This document shows positions 48,660-57,914 of a stretch of 64,000 bases of DNA, piece by piece. Origin of the DNA: Paracoccus sp. S1E-3 (lineage in GTDB: Bacteria; Pseudomonadota; Alphaproteobacteria; Rhodobacterales; Rhodobacteraceae); NCBI RefSeq assembly GCF_013868135.1, contig NZ_JACEMU010000016.1, positions 186,001-250,000 on the forward strand, read 5' to 3'. Under the pieces are notes generated by a model. The model did no database searches. It saw only the letters and a program-made list of their open reading frames with translations, and had not been told where the DNA came from. The translations under genes were made by a program, and so were the position numbers. Position 1 is the first letter of the stretch. Each line of letters starts with the position of its first letter.

Positions 48660-50522
48660 TCAGCGGGTTTCGGGCGTGGTGTCGATCGGCTCCACATCGG
48701 GACGCACCGGGGTGTCGCCATCGATCACCGGCGGCTTGTGCCAGATGGCCGGTTGGCCGGGCGGATAGCGGGCGTCGCCGGCTGGCTCGACATCGGGGGG
48801 AATCGGGGTCGACACCACGTCGTCGGCCAGCACGTCATCGGCCAGCACCTCGGACAGCGCGCGCGGGCGGCTGGTCTTTGGCACCGGTTGCGGTTGCGGC
48901 GCGGCCGGCCCCGCAGGCTCGGGCGCCGGCTGGGCCGGTGCGGCGCGCGTCTCGGCCGGTTCGGGGTCGGTGATGGTGCGCGAGGGCTCGCCCAGAAAAT
49001 CGGATTCGCGCGGGACCATTCCCGGCTTCACATCGGCGACCACCGAGACCTCAGGCGCCTGGTGCTGGGTTGGGATCTGCCCCGAGGACGCCTGCGAGGG
49101 CCCGGCCGGCGCAGGGCTTTCGGCCGGTTTTTCCGCGGGGCGCGGGCTGCCGATCAGCAGCGGCAGCAATTCGGTTCCGGCAGGACTGTGGGCAGCGCGC
49201 GTCTGCGCCGGCTCGCGCCAGCTGAGCGTGTCGAACCCGCCGCAATTGGAGCAGACCGGCGCCCAATCCTCCATGACGTTTTCGCATTTGTCGCAAACCC
49301 ATTGCGGCCCGCGCGAGGCGCCCATGGCCTTGACCAGCCATGCCCGCACGGCGGCATCGTCGCTGCCCTCGCCGCGTTCGACCGCTGCCATGATCGCCAG
49401 GCTGCGTGTGGTCGGATGGGTCTCGGCCAGATCGCCGAGGGCGCGGCGGGCGCCGGGGAAATCCTCGTTCGCCAGCAGCAATTCGGCGCGCAGCAGGCGC
49501 GTTTCCTCGTCATCCGGGTTCTTCTTCATCAGCGCTTCAAAGCGGCGCAGGCGCTGCGCCGGGGTCTCGTCGGGGACGATCGCGGCATAAGCCTCGGCCA
49601 GATCGGGATGGGGGCGCACCGACCAGGCCTTTTCCAGCAGCCGTTCGGCATTGCGCGGGTCTTTCTGCAGCACGTAGGTCCGCGCCGCCAGCACCACCGC
49701 CGGGATCAGATCGGGGGAGGCCTTGGCCGCCGAAATCGCCGCCTCGCGCGCCGAGATCGAGCTTCCCTGCGTCAGCACGTCGCGCGCCTCCTGCAGGGCC
49801 AGAACGGCGTCGCGGCGGATATGGACATCCTGCGGCAACTCGCCCTGCTTGCGCTTGTCCTTCAGGACCCCGCGCGCGCCCTTCCAGTCGCCTTCCCTGG
49901 TCGACAGTTCCAGCAGCGTGTTCTGGATTTCCGCATGGCGCGGTTTCAGCGCATAGGCCTTCTGCGCCAGTTGCAGCGCGGTATGGGTATCGCCCTTGGC
50001 CAATTTCTGCTTCATCAGCCCGCGCACGCCGACAAAGCGGGTGCGGTCGTCTTCCAGCATCTCGCGGTAAACCGCTTCCGCCTTGGCATCATCGCCCGCG
50101 ACCTCGGCCGCCTGCGCGGCGAGCAGGCGGGTGGCGCGCGGATCGTCCAGATATTTCGCCGCCCGGCTGGCCAGATCCTGCGCCTGCTTGCCCTCGCCCG
50201 CAGCCACGGCCAGCAGGCCCTGCGACAGCGCCTCGATCCCCTTTTCGCGGCGCGAGCGGGCGAAGTAACGGTTGATCGCGGTTTCATCGCCCATGATGAA
50301 GCGCAGGAAAGCCCAGACCATGCCCAGCAGCTTGAAGAAAACCCACGCCGCCACCATCAGCGCCGCCAGTGCCACCACGGCCTGAATGGGCCCGAGCGTA
50401 TATTCGGTGCCGTTCAACACCAGCCGCACCCCGTCGCTGGTGGCCGAGAGCGTATTCAGGCCGACCGCGATGGACAGGATGACGGCGAAGAACAGAAGGA
50501 TCTTCAACAGCGAAAGCAGCAT
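48660..50522 (-). CDS. hemY: HemY-family TPR membrane protein with rubredoxin-like metal site
   Basis: The 620-residue inner-membrane protein has two N-terminal membrane spans (about 1-25 and 45-70), the HemY motif FFKLLGMVWAFLRFIMGDET, a long TPR region and then four cysteines, WVCDKC and VCSNCGGFDTLSW (about 412-440), resembling the rubredoxin-type metal module of LapB. The last 170 residues are Pro/Ala-rich and disordered. HemY accompanies the hemCD genes but its role in heme synthesis is unproven. It follows the mitofilin-like gene by 10 nt. The name must not be confused with protoporphyrinogen oxidase HemY of Bacillus. Confidence 0.88.
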   Translation of the reverse strand: MLLSLLKILLFFAVILSIAVGLNTLSATSDGVRLVLNGTEYTLGPIQAVVALAALMVAAWVFFKLLGMVWAFLRFIMGDETAINRYFARSRREKGIEALSQGLLAVAAGEGKQAQDLASRAAKYLDDPRATRLLAAQAAEVAGDDAKAEAVYREMLEDDRTRFVGVRGLMKQKLAKGDTHTALQLAQKAYALKPRHAEIQNTLLELSTREGDWKGARGVLKDKRKQGELPQDVHIRRDAVLALQEARDVLTQGSSISAREAAISAAKASPDLIPAVVLAARTYVLQKDPRNAERLLEKAWSVRPHPDLAEAYAAIVPDETPAQRLRRFEALMKKNPDDEETRLLRAELLLANEDFPGARRALGDLAETHPTTRSLAIMAAVERGEGSDDAAVRAWLVKAMGASRGPQWVCDKCENVMEDWAPVCSNCGGFDTLSWREPAQTRAAHSPAGTELLPLLIGSPRPAEKPAESPAPAGPSQASSGQIPTQHQAPEVSVVADVKPGMVPRESDFLGEPSRTITDPEPAETRAAPAQPAPEPAGPAAPQPQPVPKTSRPRALSEVLADDVLADDVVSTPIPPDVEPAGDARYPPGQPAIWHKPPVIDGDTPVRPDVEPIDTTPETR

Positions 50523-50532
50523 GATTATTCCC

Positions 50533-51921
50533 TCAGTTCAAAGACTTGGCGACTTCGGTCAGTGCGGACTGGGCAGCCATGTAGGCATTGGCCTGCGCCA
50601 CCCATCCGGCCATCGCAGCCTGCCCCGCCTCGGGCAGGCCCTGCAATTCGGTCAGCGCCGTCGCCAGATCGCCCTGTGCCACCAGCGCGCTGGCGCGTGA
50701 CAACACGGCATCGGGATCGCCGCCCTCGCGCGGCTCGACCGAACGCGCGCCGGTCTGCACGCGCAGGAAATTGGACACCGCGCCCAGCGGCCCCTGTGTC
50801 TTCGATTCGGCCTTCAACGAGGCCGTCAGCGCTGCGCGCGCCGGCGCGTCAAAGCTGATCTGCAACTGGTCCAGCGTCGGCAGATCCTCCTGCGCCAGCG
50901 GCTCGGGCACCGCGACCCCGGACTGTTCCAACTGTTGAACGGCTTCGGTGGGTGTGGCGCTGCCGCCTTCCAGCGCCGCCCCCAGCACGGCGACCGAAGC
51001 GACCGCCTGTGCCCGCTGCGCCGCGGCCGCGGCTTCGGCCTGCACGGCGGCAAGGCTGTCGCGGGCCTGTGCGGCGGCAGCGTCAATATCGGCGCGCACC
51101 TGGGCCGCGCCCTGCGCCATCGCCTGCACCTGCTGCATGGCGGCCGGGTCCAGCTGCGGGCGCGCATTCAGATCGGCGATCTGACGCGCCTGCGTTTCCA
51201 GCTGGGTCTGCAGCGCCGCGATGCGCGCGGTCACCTCGCCCGACGGCGCTGCGGGAGAGGCCGCCTGCGCCGGTGCGGCCGCCGCCAGTGCCTCCGCCAC
51301 CTGCTCGCGAATAGAGCGGTCGATCTGGTCTGGTTCTGGCGCGGCGGCGGTCACGGGCATCGCAGCCAGCGCCGCCGCAACCTCGGTCTTCGCAGCCTCG
51401 GCCCCCGCGGCCGAAGCTGCATCGGTCAATGCCGCGACATCAACCGGCGCACCGGCGCGCCAGGAGGGCGGCAGATAAGGCAGCGCATAGATGGTGGCGG
51501 CAGCGCCAAGCCCCGCCGCGACCGCACCGCCAAGAACCAAGGGCCAGAAGCCCACCTTCTGCACCACGGTCTGGCCGACCAGATCGGGCTCGGGCCGGGT
51601 GGCCGGGCGGATGGTTTCGGGCTTGGGCGCGGGCTTGACCGGCTCGGCCAGCGTCGCAGGCTGGGTCAGTTTCTGGGGCGCCGGCTTGCCTTCGGGCGCC
51701 GGCTTGCGCTCGGCTGCGGGCACGCCGCCTTCGGGCCGCCCCAGCAGGGTCGATTCGATGGGCTGCGAGGGCGGAATGCGCGAGACCGTCACCGCATTCC
51801 CGGCCTGCACCGGCGCCGAAGCCACGACCGGCCCGGCGGCGGCCTGCTTCTTGGGCGCCGCGCCGGTTTTCGCGGTCGATTTCGCTTTCACAGCCTTGTC
51901 TGCCTTGTCGGACGTCGCCAC
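50533..51921 (-). CDS. Mic60/mitofilin-like inner-membrane protein
   Basis: The 462-residue protein has a Lys/Ala/Pro-rich cytoplasmic N-terminus, one membrane span (FWPLVLGGAVAAGLGAAATI, about 124-145), a long Ala/Gln-rich coiled coil and a conserved C-terminal helical region. This layout is that of the alphaproteobacterial relatives of mitochondrial Mic60, which bend intracytoplasmic and cristae membranes and typically sit in the hem cluster between hemD and hemY as here. The C-terminal mitofilin signature is only weakly recognisable by eye. Confidence 0.8.
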   Translation of the reverse strand: MATSDKADKAVKAKSTAKTGAAPKKQAAAGPVVASAPVQAGNAVTVSRIPPSQPIESTLLGRPEGGVPAAERKPAPEGKPAPQKLTQPATLAEPVKPAPKPETIRPATRPEPDLVGQTVVQKVGFWPLVLGGAVAAGLGAAATIYALPYLPPSWRAGAPVDVAALTDAASAAGAEAAKTEVAAALAAMPVTAAAPEPDQIDRSIREQVAEALAAAAPAQAASPAAPSGEVTARIAALQTQLETQARQIADLNARPQLDPAAMQQVQAMAQGAAQVRADIDAAAAQARDSLAAVQAEAAAAAQRAQAVASVAVLGAALEGGSATPTEAVQQLEQSGVAVPEPLAQEDLPTLDQLQISFDAPARAALTASLKAESKTQGPLGAVSNFLRVQTGARSVEPREGGDPDAVLSRASALVAQGDLATALTELQGLPEAGQAAMAGWVAQANAYMAAQSALTEVAKSLN

Positions 51922-51980
51922 GTCTTATCCCCCTGAAAAATCGGCGATCGACCTAAGGCCGGATCGCGTTCGGGGACAGT

Positions 51981-52670
51981 CTAGCGATGCCCCCACTCCG
52001 TCTCAACCCACGGTGTCCGGCTTCGTTCCCCAAGCGCGAGCAACAAGATCGCGCGCCGCATTGCCGCCCCCTCGGGGCGATCGGCGACGATCCGCAAGCT
52101 GGCGGGCCCGCGATAGGCCGCATCGGCGCGGGCGCTGATCGCCACGGCGGCGATGGCGGCCGCCGCGCCCTCGACCGACCCGGACAGCAGCGCCGCGCTG
52201 CGCGGCGAAAACAGCGGCAGGATCAGCGGTCGCGCCGCCGCCAGTGCTGCCCGCGCGGCGTCCGAAAGCGGCTGCGGCACCTGATCGTAGACGGCGATCC
52301 CCTCGACCGGCAGAACCCGCGCCCGATGGCGGCCATGCAGATGCAGCCAATCCCGCCGCCCGTCCAGCAAAGGCAGCAGCCCCAGCGCGTCGCCGGGCCC
52401 CTCCTCAACCGCGAAACCGGCCGCGCGGGCGGCGGCGGCGGTCTGCGGACCCACCGCCAGGGCGCGCCGCCCCTGCCCCGGCCCGGCAAAGGGCACCGCA
52501 TTGGCCGAGGTAAAGACCAGCCCCGGTGCGGTCGCCAGCCGGGCGTCGTCGAAGGGCAGCCCCTCGATCCGCAGGACCGGTGCGATCAGGCATTCGACCT
52601 CGGGGATTTCGGCGGCGAAGGCGCGCGATTGGGCCAGAGGCCGGGTCAGCAGGCAAAGCGGGGCGGTCAT
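51981..52670 (-). CDS. hemD: Uroporphyrinogen-III synthase
   Basis: HemD closes and inverts the D ring of hydroxymethylbilane to form uroporphyrinogen III for heme and corrin synthesis. The 229-residue protein has the weakly conserved family pattern: LLTRPLAQSRAFAAEI, GLVFTSANAVPFA, ALAVGPQTAAAARAAGF, LHLHGRHRA and LFSPRSAALL. It is divergent from tsaD and followed by the mitofilin-like and hemY genes, the usual hem context. Confidence 0.88.
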   Translation of the reverse strand: MTAPLCLLTRPLAQSRAFAAEIPEVECLIAPVLRIEGLPFDDARLATAPGLVFTSANAVPFAGPGQGRRALAVGPQTAAAARAAGFAVEEGPGDALGLLPLLDGRRDWLHLHGRHRARVLPVEGIAVYDQVPQPLSDAARAALAAARPLILPLFSPRSAALLSGSVEGAAAAIAAVAISARADAAYRGPASLRIVADRPEGAAMRRAILLLALGERSRTPWVETEWGHR

Positions 52671-52744
52671 TGCGGCTCGCGTCTGGGGTGGCTATCTGAT
52701 TGCTACCCCCGCCGCAGCCTGCGGTGCAACCACTGGACCGGGCC

Positions 52745-53809
52745 ATGACGCTGACATTCCTGGGCATCGAAAGCAGCTGCGACGATACCGCCGCCGCCGT
52801 CGTGCGCGCGGACGGCACGATCCTGTCCTCGGTCGTGGCCGGGCAGACGGCGCTGCACGCCGATTTCGGCGGCGTCGTCCCCGAGATCGCCGCCCGCGCC
52901 CATGCCGAGAAACTGGACGGCTGCATCGAGGAAGCACTGGCGGAAGCCGGCCTGACGCTGGCCGATCTGGACGGGGTGGCGGTCACCGCCGGTCCGGGGC
53001 TGATCGGCGGTGTCATGGCGGGGGTGATGATGGCCAAGGGTATCGCCGCGGGCGCAGGGCTGCCACTGATCGGCGTCAACCATCTGGCCGGGCACGCGCT
53101 GACCCCGCGCCTGACCGATGCGGTGGGCTATCCCTATCTGATGCTGCTTGTCTCGGGCGGGCATTGCCAGTTCCTGCGCGTCGATGGTCCGCAGGATTTC
53201 CGCCGTCTGGGCGGCACCATCGACGACGCGCCGGGCGAGGCCTTCGACAAGACCGCCAAGTTGCTCGGGCTGGCCCAGCCCGGCGGCCCCTCGGTTGAAA
53301 CCGAGGCGCGGGCCGGTAATCCCAAACGCTTCGCGCTGCCGCGCCCGCTGCTGGACCGGCCCGGCTATGACCTGAGCTTTTCCGGCCTGAAAACCGCCGT
53401 GCTGCGTGCCCGCGACGAACTGGTCGCCGCACAGGGTGGCATGACGGTGCAGGACCGCGCCGATCTCTGCGCCGGCTTTCAGGCCGCCGTCGCCGAGGTG
53501 CTGGCCGAAAAGACCCGTCGCGCGCTGGCGGATCATCCGGTGCCGGTGCTGGCGGTGGCGGGGGGGGTCGCGGCCAATGCCACCATCCGCGCCGCTCTGG
53601 AGCGCGTCGCCGAGGCGGCGGGCGCAGCCTTCCTGGCCCCGCCGCTGCGGCTCTGCACCGACAATGCCGCGATGATCGCCTGGGCCGGGATCGAGGCCTT
53701 CCGCCTCGGCCAACGCGACGACATGACCCTTGCCGGACGCCCCCGCTGGCCGCTGGACGAAGCCGCCGCGCCCATGCTGGGCGCGGGCCGCAAAGGCGCG
53801 AAAGCATGA
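52745..53809 (+). CDS. tsaD: tRNA N6-adenosine threonylcarbamoyltransferase
   Basis: TsaD, with TsaB and TsaE, transfers threonylcarbamoyl to A37 of ANN-decoding tRNAs. The 354-residue ASKHA-fold protein has [29 protein letters not shown] (metal-binding His), [17 protein letters not shown], the HLAGHAL metal site and the C-terminal [12 protein letters not shown] chose [10 protein letters not shown]; an earlier in-frame codon would add 15 residues within the hemD promoter. It starts the five-gene operon to the EVE protein. Confidence 0.96.
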   Translation: MTLTFLGIESSCDDTAAAVVRADGTILSSVVAGQTALHADFGGVVPEIAARAHAEKLDGCIEEALAEAGLTLADLDGVAVTAGPGLIGGVMAGVMMAKGIAAGAGLPLIGVNHLAGHALTPRLTDAVGYPYLMLLVSGGHCQFLRVDGPQDFRRLGGTIDDAPGEAFDKTAKLLGLAQPGGPSVETEARAGNPKRFALPRPLLDRPGYDLSFSGLKTAVLRARDELVAAQGGMTVQDRADLCAGFQAAVAEVLAEKTRRALADHPVPVLAVAGGVAANATIRAALERVAEAAGAAFLAPPLRLCTDNAAMIAWAGIEAFRLGQRDDMTLAGRPRWPLDEAAAPMLGAGRKGAKA

Positions 53810-54114
53810 TTTCGGCCGAGGCCAAGGTGCTGATCCTGAACGCCGTCGTTCTGGGCGTGGCCTATCTGGGTATCTACCCCACGATGCGGGAAAAGACATT
53901 GAAGGCGATGCTGCGCAACGATCTGGCGCTGACCTTGCTGCTGATCGTCACCGCGGGGGCGTTGTTCGCCGGGTCGGGCACGCGCTTCGGCCTGATCGTC
54001 ACCGACACCAACTGGTTCGCCTTCACGCTGTTGACCTCGGCGGCGATGGAACTGCCGCTGTTTCTGTGGTTCTGCAGGAAGCACGATATCGACATGACCG
54101 GAGGCGCGCGATGA
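53806..54114 (+). CDS. Small conserved membrane protein between tsaD and gpsA
   Basis: The 102-residue hydrophobic protein has about three membrane segments (8-25, 40-60 and 70-92) and no recognisable catalytic motif. It overlaps tsaD by 4 nt and gpsA by 4 nt, so it is clearly a real, co-translated gene. I do not recognise a named family. Confidence 0.8.
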   Translation: MISAEAKVLILNAVVLGVAYLGIYPTMREKTLKAMLRNDLALTLLLIVTAGALFAGSGTRFGLIVTDTNWFAFTLLTSAAMELPLFLWFCRKHDIDMTGGAR

Positions 54115-55043
54115 TTTCAGTTCTTGGGGCCGGGGCGTTCGGCACCGCGCTGGCGGTGGCGCTGTCGGCCAAGGGGCCGGTGACGCTTTGGGGGCGCAGC
54201 CTGCCCGAGGGGCGCAGCACCCCGCGGCTGCCCGGCGTCATCATCCCCGAACGGGTCCGCCTGACCGACCATCTGGACGAGGCGATCGCCCAGACCATGA
54301 TCCTCGCGTTGCCGGCGCAGGCGCTGCGCGGCTTTCTGGCCGAACATGGCCCGGCGCTGAACGGCCGCAATCTGGTCAATAGTGCCAAGGGGATCGACCT
54401 CGCGACCGGTGAATCGCCCTCGGGGCTGATCGCACAGGCCTGTCCGGGAGCCATGATCGCCACGCTGACCGGCCCCAGCTTTGCCGCCGATATCGCGCGC
54501 GGCCTGCCCACGGCGCTGACGCTCGCCTGCGCCGATGAGGGTGCGCAGGCGCTGCAGCACGCGCTGTCGACGCCGGTGCTGCGGCTGTATCGCACCGATG
54601 ATCTGCGCGGCGCCGAACTGGGCGGGGCGCTGAAGAACGTGATTGCCATCGCGGCGGGCGTCGCCGTCGGCGCGGGTCTGGGCGACAGCGCCCGCGCGGC
54701 GCTCATCACCCGCGGATTTGCCGAAATGACCCGCCTTGCCGTCGCCATGGGTGCGCGGGCCGAAACCCTGTCGGGGCTGTCGGGGCTGGGCGATCTGGTG
54801 CTGACGGCGACATCGGATCTGTCGCGGAACTTCCGCTACGGCCGCGCGCTCGGCGCAGGCGAGGACTTCGATGCCGCCATCACCGTGGAAGGTGCCTCGA
54901 CCGCGCAGGCGGCGCGCGTCATCGCGCACGATCGCGGCATCGCCATGCCGATCACCGATGCCGTGGCCGCCCTTGCCCAGGGCCGCGCCAGCGTGGCAGA
55001 CACGGTGGCGGAATTGCTACAGCGCCCCCTGAAGGAGGAATGA
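54111..55043 (+). CDS. gpsA: Glycerol-3-phosphate dehydrogenase [NAD(P)+]
   Basis: GpsA makes sn-glycerol-3-phosphate from dihydroxyacetone phosphate for phospholipid synthesis. The 310-residue protein has the dinucleotide loop [35 protein letters not shown], the catalytic-lysine region [17 protein letters not shown] and [20 protein letters not shown]. The ATG overlaps the small membrane protein stop (ATGA). Confidence 0.96.
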   Translation: MISVLGAGAFGTALAVALSAKGPVTLWGRSLPEGRSTPRLPGVIIPERVRLTDHLDEAIAQTMILALPAQALRGFLAEHGPALNGRNLVNSAKGIDLATGESPSGLIAQACPGAMIATLTGPSFAADIARGLPTALTLACADEGAQALQHALSTPVLRLYRTDDLRGAELGGALKNVIAIAAGVAVGAGLGDSARAALITRGFAEMTRLAVAMGARAETLSGLSGLGDLVLTATSDLSRNFRYGRALGAGEDFDAAITVEGASTAQAARVIAHDRGIAMPITDAVAALAQGRASVADTVAELLQRPLKEE

Positions 55044-55315
55044 TGCCCTATTTTGCCGTGATCTGCCGCGACAAGCCCGGCGCCCTGCCCGTGCGCATGG
55101 AAAACCGCGCCGCCCATCTGGATTATGTCGCCGAGACCGGCGTCGTCTTCATCGGCGGCCCGCTGCTGGAAGACGGGCAGATGGCGGGGTCGATGCTGGT
55201 GCTGGACGTGGCCGACATGGCGGCGGCGCAGGACTGGGTCGCGGGCGATCCCTACGGCAAGGCCGGGCTGTTCGGCAGCGTCACCATCAACGAATGGAAG
55301 AAGGTGTTCGGCTGA
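55040..55315 (+). CDS. YciI-family protein
   Basis: The 91-residue protein has the YciI dimeric alpha-beta barrel pattern: [12 protein letters not shown] at the N-terminus, RAAHLDYV with the conserved His, [10 protein letters not shown] and the ending [16 protein letters not shown]. Some relatives are dehydrochlorinases or monooxygenase-like; no substrate is known for this one. It overlaps gpsA by 4 nt and the EVE gene by 1 nt (TGATG). Confidence 0.88.
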   Translation: MMPYFAVICRDKPGALPVRMENRAAHLDYVAETGVVFIGGPLLEDGQMAGSMLVLDVADMAAAQDWVAGDPYGKAGLFGSVTINEWKKVFG

Positions 55316-55731
55316 TGGCATATTGGCTGTTCAAATCCGAACCCGACGTGTTCAGCTTCGACGATCTGATCGCCAAAGGCGATGCGGGCGAGGAATGGGA
55401 CGGCGTGCGCAACTATCAGGCGCGCAACAACATGCGTGCCATGAAGAAGGGCGAGCGCGGGATCTTCTATCACTCCAATGTCGGCAAGGAATGCGTGGGC
55501 ATTGTCGAGGTGGTGGCCGAGGCCCATCCCGACAGCAAGGCCGCCGATCCGAAATGGGAATGCGTCGACATCAAGGCCATTCAGCCGCTGGCCCGCACCG
55601 TCACGCTGGATCAGGCCAAGGTCGAGCCGCGCCTGAAGGATATGGTGCTGGTCAATAACTCGCGCCTGTCGGTGCAGCCGATCTCCGACGCCGAATGGGC
55701 CGTCCTGATGGAGCTGGGCGGCGTCGACTGA
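55315..55731 (+). CDS. EVE-domain protein
   Basis: The 138-residue protein is a single EVE (PUA-like) domain: YWLFKSEPDVFSFDDL, WDGVRNYQARNNMRAMKKGE, FYHSNVGKECVGIVEVV and KWECVDIKAI. EVE domains bind modified bases in DNA or RNA; the short YWLFKSEP form is widespread in alphaproteobacteria as a housekeeping gene next to yciI. It is the last gene of the tsaD operon and convergent with gph. Confidence 0.92.
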   Translation: MAYWLFKSEPDVFSFDDLIAKGDAGEEWDGVRNYQARNNMRAMKKGERGIFYHSNVGKECVGIVEVVAEAHPDSKAADPKWECVDIKAIQPLARTVTLDQAKVEPRLKDMVLVNNSRLSVQPISDAEWAVLMELGGVD

Positions 55732-55769
55732 CGCGACCATGCCACCCCGGTGGTGGTGGGCGGCGTCCG

Positions 55770-56441
55770 CTAGCCCAGCCACCCCCGCGCCAACGCCGGC
55801 AGCGCATCGAAGTGATCCAGCATCGCATCGGGGCGCAGCCGGCTGATGCCCGGTCCCTCGGGGCCGAAGGCCACCAGCGCCACCCGCACCTGCGCCGAGG
55901 CCGCCGTCTTCACATCCGTCACCGTATCGCCCAGCAGGAAGGACTGCGCGACCTCGCCGCCGGCGCGGGTCACGGCCTCGCGGTAAGGCAACGGGTCTGG
56001 CTTGCGCACCGGCATGGTGTCGGCCCCGACAAGGCTGGCGAAGGCGTCGCGGATGTTCAGCGCCCGCAGCAGGCTGTCGGCCAGCCCCTCGGGCTTGTTG
56101 GTGCAGACGGCCAGCCGGTGCCCCTCGGCGGCCAGTTGGGTCAACGCCTCCTCCACCCCCGGATAAAGCCGGGTATGAACGGCGATGGCGGCCCCGTAGG
56201 CGTCCAGCAGGCGCGGGAAATCCTCGTCCTCCGCCGCTGGCGGAATCAGCATCCCGGCGCTGGCGCGCGCATAGCCCGCGCGCAGCATGGCACGGCCGCC
56301 CTCGAAGGCGATGGACGCGTCGGTCACCGGGTCCAGCCCCGCCAACCCGCGCCGCGCCAGCACCGCATTGGCCGCGCCGATCAGATCGCCCGCCGTATCG
56401 GCCAGGGTGCCGTCCAGATCGAAAACCACCGTTCCCGCCAT
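55770..56441 (-). CDS. gph: HAD-family phosphoglycolate phosphatase-like hydrolase
   Basis: The 223-residue protein has the HAD motifs FDLDGTLADT (catalytic Asp8 and Asp10), VCTNKPE, and GDTVTDVKTAASA, with a helical cap in between, as in Gph, which dephosphorylates 2-phosphoglycolate. Closely related phosphatases act on other sugar phosphates, so substrate specificity is inferred. It is divergent from glmU. Confidence 0.88.
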   Translation of the reverse strand: MAGTVVFDLDGTLADTAGDLIGAANAVLARRGLAGLDPVTDASIAFEGGRAMLRAGYARASAGMLIPPAAEDEDFPRLLDAYGAAIAVHTRLYPGVEEALTQLAAEGHRLAVCTNKPEGLADSLLRALNIRDAFASLVGADTMPVRKPDPLPYREAVTRAGGEVAQSFLLGDTVTDVKTAASAQVRVALVAFGPEGPGISRLRPDAMLDHFDALPALARGWLG

Positions 56442-56550
56442 CGTTGTAACCTTTCGTCAAATCCTGTGAACCGCGGGGTGCTTGCGGCCTGGCGGCTGCA
56501 AGGGTTAAACGGCCCAGACAAAAACGGCAAACGATGAAACGGGCAGCAGC

Positions 56551-57909
56551 GTGGCAGAACAGGAAAATCGGGACATCGCGGTGGTCATCCTCGCCGCCGG
56601 ACAGGGCAGCCGGATGCTGTCGGACCTGCCCAAGGTGCTGCACAAGGTGGGCGCGGTACCGATGGTGGGTCACGCGCTTGCCGCCGCCCGCAGCCTGAAC
56701 CCGGCCCGTGTGATCGTTGTCGCCGGCCATGGGGCCGAGACGGTGACCAAGGCCGTGGGCAAGCTGGATGAGGAGGCCCGGATCGCGCTGCAGACCGAAC
56801 AGCTGGGCACCGGGCATGCAGTCGCGCAGGCCTTGCCGCTTCTGGACGGGTTCGAGGGCCGGGTGATCGTGCTTTATGGCGACACCCCCTTCATCAGCGA
56901 AGACACCCTGGCCGCGATGGTCGCCCATGATGCCGACGTGATCGTGCTGGGCTTCGAGGCTGCCGATCCGGGCCGCTACGGCCGTCTTGTCACCGATGCC
57001 CAGGGCAACCTGCTGCGCATCGTCGAGTTCAAGGACGCGGACGAGGCCACCCGCGCCATCCACCTGTGCAATTCCGGCGTCATGGCCGCCGATGCCGGCC
57101 TGCTGCGTCAGTTTGTCGGCCAGTTGGGCAATGACAACGCTTCGGGCGAGTATTACCTGACCGATGTGCCGGCTCTGGCACGCGCGGCGGGCCATCGCGC
57201 CGCCGTGGTCACCTGCGACGAGGCCGAGACGCTCGGCGTCAATACCCGCGCCGAACTCGCCCGCGCCGAGGCGATCTTCCAGTCCCGCCGTCGCGCGCAG
57301 GCGCTGGCGGACGGGGTGACCCTGACCGCGCCCGAAACCGTCTTCTTCGCGCTGGATACCCAGATCGGCCGTGACGCCATCATTGGGCCGAACGTGGTCT
57401 TCGGCCCCGGCGTGACCATCGAATCCGAAGCCGAGATCCTGGCATTCTGCCACCTCGAAGGTTGCCACATTTCGTCCGGCGCGACGGTCGGCCCCTTCGC
57501 CCGTCTGCGCCCCGGCGCGGAACTGGGCGGCGATGTCCATGTCGGCAATTTTGTCGAGATCAAGAACAGCGTGCTGGACGAGGGTGTAAAAGTCGGCCAC
57601 CTCACCTATCTGGGGGATACCCATGTGGGCGAGCGCACCAATATCGGCGCCGGCACCATCACCTGCAATTACGACGGGGTGATGAAGCACCGGAGCGAAA
57701 TAGGCCGCGACGCCTTCATCGGGTCGGACACCATGCTGGTGGCGCCCGTCAGCATCGGCGACCGCGCGATGACCGGATCGGGGTCGGTCATCACCATGGA
57801 CGTGCCCGCCGACGCGCTGGCGCTTGGCCGGGCAAAGCAGGTGGTCAAGCCGGGGCTTGCGGCGCGGCTGATGCAGGCGCTGCGCGAAGCGAAAGCAAAG
57901 AAGGGTTAA
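56551..57909 (+). CDS. glmU: Bifunctional N-acetylglucosamine-1-phosphate uridyltransferase / glucosamine-1-phosphate acetyltransferase
   Basis: GlmU acetylates glucosamine-1-phosphate and couples it to UTP, giving UDP-GlcNAc for murein and lipopolysaccharide. The 452-residue protein starts with GTG (VAEQENRDIAVVILAAGQGS) and has the uridyltransferase LAAGQGSRM and YGDTPFIS, then the left-handed beta-helix from about 250 with LRPGAELGGDVHVGNFVEIK and TITCNYDGVMK. It is followed by glmS after 5 nt. Confidence 0.96.
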   Translation: MAEQENRDIAVVILAAGQGSRMLSDLPKVLHKVGAVPMVGHALAAARSLNPARVIVVAGHGAETVTKAVGKLDEEARIALQTEQLGTGHAVAQALPLLDGFEGRVIVLYGDTPFISEDTLAAMVAHDADVIVLGFEAADPGRYGRLVTDAQGNLLRIVEFKDADEATRAIHLCNSGVMAADAGLLRQFVGQLGNDNASGEYYLTDVPALARAAGHRAAVVTCDEAETLGVNTRAELARAEAIFQSRRRAQALADGVTLTAPETVFFALDTQIGRDAIIGPNVVFGPGVTIESEAEILAFCHLEGCHISSGATVGPFARLRPGAELGGDVHVGNFVEIKNSVLDEGVKVGHLTYLGDTHVGERTNIGAGTITCNYDGVMKHRSEIGRDAFIGSDTMLVAPVSIGDRAMTGSGSVITMDVPADALALGRAKQVVKPGLAARLMQALREAKAKKG

Positions 57910-57914
57910 GGCAG

